Assembly: GCA_031278535.1 (NCBI GenBank)
Contig: JAITKH010000277.1
Location: 1-6,029, forward strand
Direction: 5' to 3'
Source: Planctomycetota bacterium
Lineage (GTDB): Bacteria; Planctomycetota; SZUA-567
DNA length: 6,029 nucleotides
The notes under the pieces are model-generated. The model was given only the letters and a program-made list of their open reading frames with translations, was not told the origin of the DNA and did no database searches. Of the stretch, positions 1 through 5,994 are shown one piece after another. The position numbers were made by a program, and so were the translations under genes. The number at the start of each line of letters is the position of its first letter. Position 1 is the first letter of the stretch.

Positions 1-116
1 ATGTATTCGCCGATCTGGGGATCGGATCCAGCTGCCGGATTCGACAACATGGCGTCCAGCTCCCGGAGCCGGGCAAAACGGAACTCAAGCTTGGATCGGA
101 GTTTCTGGTCAAGCAT
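1..116 (-). CDS. prfA: Peptide chain release factor 1, N-terminal fragment (partial)
   Basis: Release factor 1 recognises UAA/UAG stop codons on the ribosome and triggers peptide release. Only the first 38 residues are present, and the frame stays open to the left edge. The fragment starts MLDQKLRSKLEFRFARL and continues with RELDAMLSNPAAGSDPQIG. This resembles the RF1 N-terminal helical domain, where a pattern like LxxRYxxLxxLLSDPxxxxDxxxxxxY is usual. The ATG at 116-114 was chosen because GGAAAG lies a suitable distance upstream on the minus strand and no other in-frame ATG occurs back to a stop at 236-234. The gene is divergent from the chemotaxis operon and functionally unrelated to it. 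RF2 (prfB) or another RF-family protein is possible, because the catalytic GGQ domain lies outside the window. The call rests on remembered family similarity over a short stretch. Confidence 0.58.
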   Translation of the reverse strand, partial: MLDQKLRSKLEFRFARLRELDAMLSNPAAGSDPQIGEY

Positions 117-154
117 GACGCACTTTCCATCAACATTCAGGTTGCTAACCAAGC

Positions 155-320
155 AGGCGGGTTCCTCGCGATCCCCGCCTCTCGCACCACCGGTTTCGAC
201 AGCCTGTCGAGCCTCCCGGGAGAAGGCGCATGACTATCCCTCGGCGCGGGGCGGATGTACCCTGACGGCCTCCAGTGCAACGCCTGGCGTACCTGCCGGA
301 GGCTGCCTTGCCCGACCGTC
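155..320 (-). other. Strongly self-complementary region upstream of prfA (possible structured leader or small RNA)
   Basis: No convincing gene is seen here, but several strong inverted repeats follow one another. AGGCGGG (155-161) pairs with CCCGCCT (174-180). TCGACA (196-201) pairs with TGTCGA (205-210) around a 3-nt loop. CTCCCGGGAG (213-222) is a perfect 10-bp palindrome. GACG (264-267) and GCCTCC (268-273) pair with GGAGGC (298-303) and CGTC (317-320), enclosing a small ACGC/GCGT hairpin (280-290). All would lie in the transcript from the candidate promoter near 407-435. I tried RNase P RNA, tmRNA, SRP RNA, 6S RNA and the TPP and cobalamin riboswitches from memory and none fitted. GC-rich sequence yields such repeats by chance, so this is only a candidate. 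Confidence 0.3.
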
Positions 321-406
321 CGACCTTCGTATTCCGCTTCCTGTTCGTCCCGTCCAAGTTTTGCCGCCGGCATGGGATGTCGATCTCCATTCCAGCCGAA
401 ACCCTT

Positions 407-435
407 ATCATATCATTTTTCGTCATGCTTGTATA
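407..435 (-). promoter_or_regulatory. Candidate sigma70-type promoter for the leftward (prfA-side) transcript
   Basis: On the minus strand TATACA (435-430; 4 of 6 matches to TTGACA) is followed by exactly 17 bp and then TATGAT (412-407). A TG one base before the -10 makes an extended -10 element (TGATATGAT, 415-407). Transcription would start near 400 and give a leader of roughly 285 nt before the prfA ATG. The match is moderate, and this AT-rich patch could carry it by chance. Confidence 0.35.
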
Positions 436-528
436 GCTGTATCATCTGGAGAACGCGAGCGCCGTCATGATTGTATTGTCCGGGCGGCATCACGCTGTCT
501 TCGAAAGGTGGAGAAGGATAGTATCGGG

Positions 529-604
529 CGTGAAGACATTGTACACGTTCACGGGTCAAAAACGCCGTTTTGCAGGGGTTTCGACAATTCGTTTTCCAAA
601 CCCC
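529..604. repeat. Cluster of three consecutive hairpins in the intergenic region
   Basis: CGTGAA (529-534) pairs with TTCACG (548-553). AAAAC (559-563) pairs with GTTTT (567-571) around GCC. GGGGTTT (575-581) pairs with AAACCCC (598-604) across a 16-nt loop. None is followed by a clean T-run, so a classical intrinsic terminator is not supported. The cluster lies between the two divergent candidate promoters. The rest of 436-722 shows no gene with a plausible ribosome site or protein-like composition. Confidence 0.35.
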
Positions 605-722
605 AGGGGATTTTGCCGGAATTGGGCATTTTCGGACAGTTATGCGCTCAAAAAACCTTGAGAAAAGGCTCTTTTGATCCGTGAATGAGTACGGGAATTA
701 AACGACACTGATTCCATCGGCA

Positions 723-746
723 CATGTCTTGACATGCCGGGCCGGC
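723..746. promoter_or_regulatory. Two adjacent dyads over the che operon promoter (candidate operator)
   Basis: CATGTC-TT-GACATG (723-736) is a perfect 6+6 dyad whose right half contains most of the -35 hexamer. GCCGG-G-CCGGC (736-746) is a perfect 5+5 dyad inside the spacer between -35 and -10. Dyads in this position are typical of binding sites for dimeric repressors. No regulator gene is visible nearby, so the binding protein is unknown. Confidence 0.35.
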
Positions 747-757
747 TGCTTTACAAT
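729..757 (+). promoter_or_regulatory. Sigma70-type promoter of the cheA-cheW-receptor operon
   Basis: A perfect -35 hexamer TTGACA (729-734) is followed by a 17-bp spacer and TACAAT (752-757), one mismatch from TATAAT. Transcription should start near 764, leaving a leader of about 70 nt before cheA. This housekeeping-type promoter is stronger than expected by chance. It differs from the sigma28 type that drives chemotaxis genes in enteric bacteria, so basal expression independent of the flagellar cascade is likely. Confidence 0.72.
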
Positions 758-799
758 AGATTCGGCATTATGCTTTCATAGGTGGCGATCCCACTGGAT

Positions 800-806
800 G
801 GAGGAA
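800..806 (+). promoter_or_regulatory. Strong Shine-Dalgarno sequence in the cheA leader
   Basis: GGAGGAA at 800-806 lies 7 nt before the ATG at 814, ideal spacing for that start. It is 30 nt from the cheA ATG at 837, too far to serve it directly. Only a weaker GAGG (820-823) precedes the cheA start, 13 nt away. Confidence 0.6.
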
Positions 807-813
807 GTCGACG

Positions 814-840
814 ATGGCTGAGGATACGCTCACGATATGA
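814..840 (+). CDS. 8-codon upstream reading frame overlapping the cheA start
   Basis: The frame encodes MAEDTLTI and stops at TGA 838-840, overlapping the cheA ATG (837-839) as ATGA. It has the best ribosome site in the leader (GGAGGAA, 7 nt upstream). The overlap geometry is classic for termination-reinitiation, so ribosomes finishing this peptide could restart on cheA. Alternatively the ATG at 814 is the ancestral cheA start, and a small indel or sequencing error split it from the main frame: MAEDTLTI followed by PDELMQSF would read as a natural CheA N-terminus. The peptide itself has no recognisable function. Confidence 0.4.
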   Translation: MAEDTLTI

Positions 841-3635
841 TTCCAGACGAATTGATGCAAAGTTTCATCATGGAGGCGTCTGATCTGCTGGACGATATCG
901 AGCCTTCTTTGATCGAATATTCCCGCCTGGGAACTCCAGAGGAACGGATGGAGGTCGTCAACCGCGTCTTTCGGCATTTTCATTCCATAAAAGGGAGCGC
1001 CGGTTTCGTTTGCCTGGACGACATTTCGCACATCACCCACGAAGCTGAAACGCTTCTGGAGTTATACCGGCGCGATGCGGCCAGGATAATTCCCAACAGC
1101 GCCATCAATCTCCTCTGTCGAACTGTTGACATCATCCGCGCCCAACTGGCTCAGGAATCTGGCGATGCGGCCAGGAAGGAAGGAAGCAACCTGGACGCTA
1201 TTATAACCGAGATCAAGGGTGAAATATCCGCAATCAAAAAAGGAAGAGCGGGCATTTCCGTCGTCAACATCAACGCCGAAGAGAAGGCGGCGACGGAACC
1301 CGCCGATGGAATGCCGGCTGATTCCCCCCGCATACCGGAAAATCCAACCCGGATTCTGGACAAACCAAAAACCACCAGGATCTCCAACCCCAATCCCACC
1401 CCCTCCTCCGACAAGCCGGTCGGCAAGGTTTCCGGACAGGCGGGAAAGGACAAAACCAGGGAACGCACAAGCCAGCACGTTGTCCGCACGAAAACCGCGA
1501 CTCATGACACGGCTCGAATAATCCGCGCCGCAAGATCGCCTTCCGCCAATAAAATGGACACCAGCGAATTCGCTGGGAAATACGTTGCCGAAGCGAACGA
1601 ATTGCTTGAGCAGATTGAGCAGGCCCTTCTCAACGCCGAGCAGCATCCAGACGAATACGCCGATTCCATCCAGGACGCACTGCGATATCTCCACAGCTTC
1701 AAAGGAAACAGCGGCTTCATGAATCTTTCGGATTTGGAACGGCTCAGCCACCGTATGGAATCCGAAGTTGAAAAGAGCAATTCCCTTTCGATTGGACTGG
1801 AATCGCAAGTGTTCGACGCGCTGCTCCAGCTTATCGATTCACTCCGACAGGGGGTTCTTGATTTTTCCTGCGGCGGGACCGGGAAAATCCTCGAAGCCGA
1901 CGAATATATCGCCATGCTGGACAGTCTTTCCGAAAAACAAGCCGGGAAAAACCAGGAGAATCAGGGCCAGTCGATCAATCGATCAGGTACAGTGGATGTG
2001 GATTTGTCCGCCATGGCGAATCTTCTTCCCGAAACCTCGGTTCTGCCCGATACGTCCAACCGCACCGCTCCAGAAAAAAAAGGCGATGCCGAGAATGCGG
2101 CGATAGGCACAATCGCCTCTCCGGACGACGGGAATACAACCAGGGTGCTTTTGGTCGGCAACGCCTCGTCCCTTGAGAACTTGACCGAACTCCCGAAAAT
2201 GGATTCAATTTTCATCAATCCGCTGCCCGCATTGTCCGGGGATGGACCACCTCCTCTCCAATCCCCCGCCACGCAACTGGAGATGAACTCCGATATTCCC
2301 CAGCCGAGGCAGTCAGACAGGGCGACTGCGGTTTCGTCGTTCGGCAAGCCTGTCGCCTCGTTCGCCCGTCAGACTTCAATGCAAACAATCAAGCCGAGAG
2401 AAAAAGACGGGCCGGTTGCAAATGCCGCCAAGAAAAGAAACTCCTCCGACCAGGCCGCGGGCAGGAACGATATTCGGGTGGATCTCCGCAAACTCGACGG
2501 GATGCTCGATTTGGTGGGAGAATTGGTCATCGCGGAGGAGATGGTGACTCGTCACCCGGTGGTATGGAATGCCGAAAACGAGTCTCTGGAGCGGGCGGTA
2601 CACCAATTGCGGCGAGTGACCAATTCGCTCCAGGACATGGCCACATCCGTTCGCATGATTCCCCTTGCCCCTACTTTCCGCCGCATGACGCGTCTGGTAT
2701 ACGATCTCTCTGTCAAAGCTGGAAAACAAGTGGACTTGATTCTCCTGGGCGAAGACACCGAAGTGGATCGGACGGTAATCGAACGCATCTCCGATCCCTT
2801 GGTGCACATCATTAGGAACGCCATCGATCACGGCATCGAGCCGCCGGCCGTCCGGGTCGCCCTTGGCAAATCCGAAACCGGAAGCATCACTATCGAGGGA
2901 CACCACGAGGGAGGCGAGGTGTGGGTGGTGGTAACGGACGACGGCCGCGGTCTTGATCGTGACGCAATCCTCGCCAAGGCCATTTCCCGCGGCCTGGTGA
3001 CGAACGACGGGGCCGAACTCACCGACAATCAGGTTTTTCATTTCATCTTCGAGCCTGGCTTCAGTACCGCCACCAAAGTCACCGACATTTCCGGACGCGG
3101 TTTCGGGATGGATGTCGTGAAGAAGAATATTGAGAAGCTTTCCGGAAAAATAGACATCCGAACCCGCATGGGAGAGGGGACTGCGGTGGTCATGCGCATC
3201 CCGCTCACTCTTGCCATCATCGACGGCATGCTGGTGCGATCCGGCGACACCCGGTACATCATACCGCTTCTCTCCATCCGGGAGTCGCTCAAACCCGATG
3301 TTTCTCAAATCTTCTCGACGCCGGACGGGCAGCAGATGGTACGCATCCGGAACGATCTGGTACCCATCGTAAAGCTTAACGAAACATTTTCCCGGGTGAG
3401 GGCATCCCGCGATCTTGTGGACGGCATTCTTATGATCGTGGAAGGGGAGGAAGGGGAGGTCGTCGCCTTGTTTGCGGACGAACTCCTGGGGCAGCAGGAA
3501 ACGGTGATCAAGGGTTTGTCCGGTTGGCTGAAGCATTCCCGCGGCGTGTCCGGGTGCACTATCCTGGGAGACGGAGAGGTGGGGCTGATCCTGGATATTG
3601 GCGCGATCGTCAAGCTGGCGCGGCATTCAAATTGA
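837..3635 (+). CDS. cheA: Chemotaxis histidine kinase CheA with two HPt domains
   Basis: CheA autophosphorylates on His using ATP, under control of receptors and CheW, and passes the phosphate to CheY/CheB-type regulators. The protein has 932 residues, much longer than the roughly 650 of E. coli CheA. HPt1 (about 1-110) has HSIKGSAGF with H49, K52, H68 and E71. A basic Pro/Thr-rich linker follows. HPt2 (about 240-370) has HSFKGNSGF with H286, K289, H305 and E308 at identical spacing. Residues 371-543 are low-complexity and replace a clear P2 domain. The dimerisation helices begin near N544. The ATPase domain shows the N box around N661 (RNAIDHG), G1 box DDGRG (701-705), F box FEPGF (738-742), G2 box GRGFGMD (753-759) and GEGT (779-782), so it should be active. 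A CheW-like domain fills about 792-930. ATG 837 was chosen because it opens this frame before the HPt helix; ATG 855 is a weaker alternative. The gene is first in the operon, 56 bp before cheW. Confidence 0.95.
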   Translation: MIPDELMQSFIMEASDLLDDIEPSLIEYSRLGTPEERMEVVNRVFRHFHSIKGSAGFVCLDDISHITHEAETLLELYRRDAARIIPNSAINLLCRTVDIIRAQLAQESGDAARKEGSNLDAIITEIKGEISAIKKGRAGISVVNINAEEKAATEPADGMPADSPRIPENPTRILDKPKTTRISNPNPTPSSDKPVGKVSGQAGKDKTRERTSQHVVRTKTATHDTARIIRAARSPSANKMDTSEFAGKYVAEANELLEQIEQALLNAEQHPDEYADSIQDALRYLHSFKGNSGFMNLSDLERLSHRMESEVEKSNSLSIGLESQVFDALLQLIDSLRQGVLDFSCGGTGKILEADEYIAMLDSLSEKQAGKNQENQGQSINRSGTVDVDLSAMANLLPETSVLPDTSNRTAPEKKGDAENAAIGTIASPDDGNTTRVLLVGNASSLENLTELPKMDSIFINPLPALSGDGPPPLQSPATQLEMNSDIPQPRQSDRATAVSSFGKPVASFARQTSMQTIKPREKDGPVANAAKKRNSSDQAAGRNDIRVDLRKLDGMLDLVGELVIAEEMVTRHPVVWNAENESLERAVHQLRRVTNSLQDMATSVRMIPLAPTFRRMTRLVYDLSVKAGKQVDLILLGEDTEVDRTVIERISDPLVHIIRNAIDHGIEPPAVRVALGKSETGSITIEGHHEGGEVWVVVTDDGRGLDRDAILAKAISRGLVTNDGAELTDNQVFHFIFEPGFSTATKVTDISGRGFGMDVVKKNIEKLSGKIDIRTRMGEGTAVVMRIPLTLAIIDGMLVRSGDTRYIIPLLSIRESLKPDVSQIFSTPDGQQMVRIRNDLVPIVKLNETFSRVRASRDLVDGILMIVEGEEGEVVALFADELLGQQETVIKGLSGWLKHSRGVSGCTILGDGEVGLILDIGAIVKLARHSN

Positions 3636-3651
3636 GGCCCGGAAGCCTGTT

Positions 3652-3675
3652 CGCCATCGCGCCCCTTTCGTGGCG
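3652..3675 (+). repeat. Hairpin between cheA and cheW
   Basis: CGCCA (3652-3656) pairs with TGGCG (3671-3675) across a 14-nt loop and ends two bases before the cheW Shine-Dalgarno. It has no T-run, so it is not an intrinsic terminator. At most it might adjust mRNA stability or cheW translation. Confidence 0.25.
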
Positions 3676-3677
3676 GC

Positions 3678-3683
3678 AAGGAG
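3678..3683 (+). promoter_or_regulatory. Shine-Dalgarno fixing the cheW start
   Basis: AAGGAG at 3678-3683 lies 8 nt before ATG 3692. It decides in favour of the short CheW over a longer in-frame reading that would begin inside cheA near 3524 and add a tail unlike CheW. Confidence 0.8.
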
Positions 3684-3691
3684 AAACAGCG

Positions 3692-4198
3692 ATGCGGCAA
3701 TCCATATTGGATGATTTCTGGGGTGAGGACGACGAAGACGATGACACCCAGAAAGACAAATACCTAACCTTTCGGTTGGATATGGAGGATTATGGCATTG
3801 AAATCCGCCATGTGAAAGAAATCATCAGCATTCAGAAGATAACCGAGGTTCCCGATCTTCCGGACTTTGTCAAGGGGGTGATCAACCTGCGCGGCCAGAT
3901 CATCCCGACGCTGGATCTCAGGATGCGCTTCGGCCTGACTCCGAAGGATTACGACGAGCGCACCTGCATCATCATCACCCATATGAACGAAATCCTGGTG
4001 GGAGTGATTGTAGACACTGTAAACGAAGTTCTCGACATCCCTGCGGAAATGATTTCCCCGCCGCCCTCGGTCCAAAGGGGCGCGGCGCACCGATTCATTT
4101 CCGGACTGGGACGCGTCAGGGACGATGTCAAGATCATCCTGAACGCGGAAAAGCTTCTCCACGAGGAGGAAATCGAAGCGTTGGAAACGGTGCACTGA
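3692..4198 (+). CDS. cheW: Chemotaxis adaptor protein CheW
   Basis: CheW is the soluble SH3-like adaptor that couples the receptor hairpin tip to the CheA regulatory domain in the cytoplasmic array. The protein has 168 residues, the usual size. A very acidic N-terminal stretch (about residues 7-18, rich in D/E) precedes the domain. The fold begins near KYLTFRLD (23-30), with YGIEIRHVKEI (34-44) typical of CheW strands. The family signature GVINLRGQIIPTLDLR lies at about 62-77, and VDTVNEVLDIP (107-117) follows. The C-terminal helix ends in a run of Glu. No receiver domain is fused, so it is a CheW and not a CheV. It is co-transcribed with cheA and the receptor gene, 56 bp after the former and 68 bp before the latter. 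It likely serves this cluster's CheA and receptor. Confidence 0.95.
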   Translation: MRQSILDDFWGEDDEDDDTQKDKYLTFRLDMEDYGIEIRHVKEIISIQKITEVPDLPDFVKGVINLRGQIIPTLDLRMRFGLTPKDYDERTCIIITHMNEILVGVIVDTVNEVLDIPAEMISPPPSVQRGAAHRFISGLGRVRDDVKIILNAEKLLHEEEIEALETVH

Positions 4199-4257
4199 CT
4201 AGATCGTGCGGGTTCGGGTCTGGCTTTCACGCTGAACATGACTCCCTGGATTTGAAT

Positions 4258-4261
4258 GGAG
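4258..4261 (+). promoter_or_regulatory. Shine-Dalgarno fixing the receptor start
   Basis: GGAG at 4258-4261 stands 5 nt before ATG 4267. The in-frame TTG at 4252 would add only five residues and has no ribosome site at a usable distance, so ATG 4267 is preferred. Confidence 0.6.
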
Positions 4262-4266
4262 ACGAT

Positions 4267-5928
4267 ATGAATAGTTACGGAAACTCGAAACTGAAAAAAT
4301 TATTCCTTACGTTTCTTACGGAGTTTTTGGTTTCGGTCGCCATCGCTTATTTGGTGGATTCTCTCCTGTCTGGAGAAGACGACATTCGGCCAATGGCTCT
4401 TTCCGCCCTGCTTTTTGCCATGGCGGTTTTTGTTACGCTCACTCTGCTTCTTGCCGGCTCCTGGTTGACGGGAAACGATACCGTTTCCTTCGCCACGCTT
4501 TCCGACTTCGTATCGCTTCCGATACTTGTCGTCGACGCCAACAATTGTTACGAGTTCATGAACCTGGCGGCTGAGAAATTGTTTCATGGAAAACGCGAAG
4601 AAAACACCGACAAGAGGATCGACCCCCGGATCGAGCCGCTGCTGTCGGAAAATACGCGGGAGACCGATTTGCTTCTCGCTCAAGCCACCCTGGAGTTGGA
4701 TAATTTCTCCTTCCACGTGACCATTCACCCGGTTTCCGACCAAAACGGAGCCACTCCCAGGCGGCGGATCGTGATTCTCCATGACGTAAGCAGCCTTGGA
4801 CGACTGAAAACAGTCCTGCGGGAAATCGACGAATCGGTGTCCATCCTCAACGAAAACGCCAGCAAGATATCCACCTCCTCCGTCACCTTGTCCCAGGGAG
4901 TTACCGAACAGGCCACGTCGTTGTCGGTCATCACCAACGGCATGAGCGAAATCAGCGCCAAAATTCAGGGCAATGCCGACTCCGCCGTCAAGGGAACGCA
5001 ACTGGCGGCCCAGGCGAGAGAGGCTGCGGAACGCTCCGGCAACGAAATAACCAATGTCCTTTCCGCTATGACCGACGTCCAGGATGCCGGCATCCGTATC
5101 GCCCGTATCGTAAAGCTTATCGACGATATCGCCTTCCAGACCAATCTGCTGGCTTTGAACGCCGCTGTCGAGGCAGCCCGCGCCGGCCGCCAGGGCAAAG
5201 GTTTCGCGGTGGTCGCCGACGAAGTCCGCAATCTCGCCGGGCGCAGCGCCAAGGCCGCCAAGGACACAGCCAGCATGGTCGAGGACGTCACCGAGCGTAT
5301 CGGCAACGCCAGTTCCTACATAGCGAAACTCAAGGAAATTCTCGGGAACATAGTCCAGGACGCCATCCGCATGGCCGATTCATCGGCATCTTCCTCCGCG
5401 ACCTCGGCCGAACAGGCTTCCGGCATTCTTGCCATCAACCGCGAATTGGGCCAGATGAATACCGCGACCAATTCGATCATTTCCGTGGCGGAGCAGTCAG
5501 CCGCGTCCGTGGTCATGTTGACTTCGCAAATCGAAACCCTCAGAAACCGTTTCAACGCCATCAGCAAGACTTTCCTGAACAACGGGGATGTTGGAGAAAA
5601 GCGCTTCGCCTCCACCGCCGGCAATCCTCCTGCCATCAACCTCTTCGACGAGCCCAGATCTTCGTACGGAAACTGGGAAAATCCAATGTATCATGATACA
5701 TCATATAGGAATATTAACCAGCCGCCTTCCGGCGAATGGCATACAGCCGCCTCGTCCCAAGCTGCCAGCGGGACGAGAACCGCCTACAGATCGTCTGACC
5801 AGACCGGCAAATCGTTGATGTCCGATCCCGCTTTCGCCGTCGGCGAAGCAACGCCCCAGACGGGGGATCGCATGGTGCGTCCAAACCAGCAAATCGCCCT
5901 GGATGATTCGGAGTTTGGCCGTTATTAA
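4267..5928 (+). CDS. Methyl-accepting chemotaxis receptor with PAS-like domain and C-terminal pentapeptide
   Basis: This inner-membrane receptor controls CheA through CheW. It has 553 residues. Transmembrane helices lie at about 11-34 and 43-66, separated by only about 8 residues (SGEDDIRP), so there is no periplasmic sensor domain. A PAS-like domain at about 78-175 (SLPILVVDANNCYEFMN near its start) is probably the sensor; the ligand or cofactor is unknown. I see no clear HAMP domain. The signalling hairpin spans about 182-436. Its tip is the highly conserved core at 286-324 (DDIAFQTNLLALNAAVEAAR, then GKGFAVVADEVRNLA). Glu-Gln pairs at 214-215, 382-383 and 409-410 are candidate methylation/deamidation sites. 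Residues about 440-548 are a flexible Ser/Pro/Gly/Thr-rich tail ending in EFGRY, a likely CheR/CheB tether. Last of the three clear operon genes; it probably partners with the adjacent CheA and CheW. Confidence 0.93.
   Translation: MNSYGNSKLKKLFLTFLTEFLVSVAIAYLVDSLLSGEDDIRPMALSALLFAMAVFVTLTLLLAGSWLTGNDTVSFATLSDFVSLPILVVDANNCYEFMNLAAEKLFHGKREENTDKRIDPRIEPLLSENTRETDLLLAQATLELDNFSFHVTIHPVSDQNGATPRRRIVILHDVSSLGRLKTVLREIDESVSILNENASKISTSSVTLSQGVTEQATSLSVITNGMSEISAKIQGNADSAVKGTQLAAQAREAAERSGNEITNVLSAMTDVQDAGIRIARIVKLIDDIAFQTNLLALNAAVEAARAGRQGKGFAVVADEVRNLAGRSAKAAKDTASMVEDVTERIGNASSYIAKLKEILGNIVQDAIRMADSSASSSATSAEQASGILAINRELGQMNTATNSIISVAEQSAASVVMLTSQIETLRNRFNAISKTFLNNGDVGEKRFASTAGNPPAINLFDEPRSSYGNWENPMYHDTSYRNINQPPSGEWHTAASSQAASGTRTAYRSSDQTGKSLMSDPAFAVGEATPQTGDRMVRPNQQIALDDSEFGRY
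5686..5701. repeat. 16-bp perfect palindrome inside the receptor gene
   Basis: ATGTATCATGATACAT reads the same on both strands. It lies in an unusually AT-rich patch of the receptor's C-terminal tail (codons for about residues 474-479). It may be chance or a protein-binding site. As RNA it would form only a tight, weak hairpin. Confidence 0.4.
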
Positions 5929-5932
5929 AGAC

Positions 5933-5956
5933 GATGCCCCGTTCGCATCTTTCCTT
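5933..5956 (+). terminator. Weak possible intrinsic terminator after the receptor gene
   Basis: GATGC (5933-5937) pairs with GCATC (5945-5949) around a 7-nt loop and is followed by the T-rich stretch TTTCCTTTT. It lies 4 nt after the stop codon. The stem has only 5 bp and the T-run is interrupted, so termination would be partial at best and the operon may continue into the next frame. Confidence 0.25.
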
Positions 5957-5969
5957 TTCCTGTCTTTTC

Positions 5970-5985
5970 CCTCTCCAAAGGGGGG
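5970..5985 (+). promoter_or_regulatory. Shine-Dalgarno of the next frame, possibly masked by a hairpin
   Basis: AGGGGGG (5979-5985) is 9 nt before ATG 5995. The preceding CTCTCC (5971-5976) can pair with the GGGGGG (5980-5985) across an AAA loop, using two G-U pairs, and would cover the ribosome site. Confidence 0.3.
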
Positions 5986-5994
5986 CGGCATTTC

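Noticed and set aside
145..426. 93-codon minus-strand frame, very rich in Arg and Gly, upstream of prfA
   Set aside because: No recognised family (bL31, a common prfA neighbour, was considered and does not fit), no good Shine-Dalgarno, many Cys/Arg residues typical of a wrong frame, and it overlaps the inverted repeats. It remains the best protein alternative to the structured-leader idea.
640..675. Possible minus-strand terminator (CCTT...AAGG followed by TTTTTT on the minus strand)
   Set aside because: The stem has only 4 Watson-Crick pairs and no upstream minus-strand gene is visible for it to end.
1..684. Long open + strand reading frame of 227 codons at the left end
   Set aside because: It has no ribosome site for its first ATG (which sits at the window edge), reads antisense to the prfA fragment, has low-complexity Ser/Arg/Pro/Cys composition, and covers hairpins. 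It looks like an open frame by chance in GC-rich DNA.
117..836. tRNA genes, CRISPR repeats, known riboswitches or insertion-sequence ends
   Set aside because: No cloverleaf with a T-loop motif, no regularly spaced direct repeats, no riboswitch core motifs and no terminal inverted repeats with target duplication were found by eye.
1062..1808. 248-codon minus-strand open frame opposite the HPt/linker part of cheA
   Set aside because: Phe/Gly/Arg-rich sequence without motifs; another antisense shadow.
2376..3626. 416-codon minus-strand open frame opposite the cheA catalytic half
   Set aside because: His-rich, unfamiliar sequence exactly mirroring a well-conserved kinase domain; it is the shadow expected from the codon bias of cheA.
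3524..3691. Upstream extension of cheW into the end of cheA
   Set aside because: The added residues are Arg/Pro/Gly-rich and unlike CheW, while ATG 3692 has AAGGAG at ideal spacing.
4471..4525. Two perfect hairpins in the receptor gene (GGAAACG/CGTTTCC and GTATCG/CGATAC)
   Set aside because: They fall in conserved coding sequence between the membrane helix and the PAS domain, with no T-run or regulatory context; most likely chance, though both could affect local mRNA folding.
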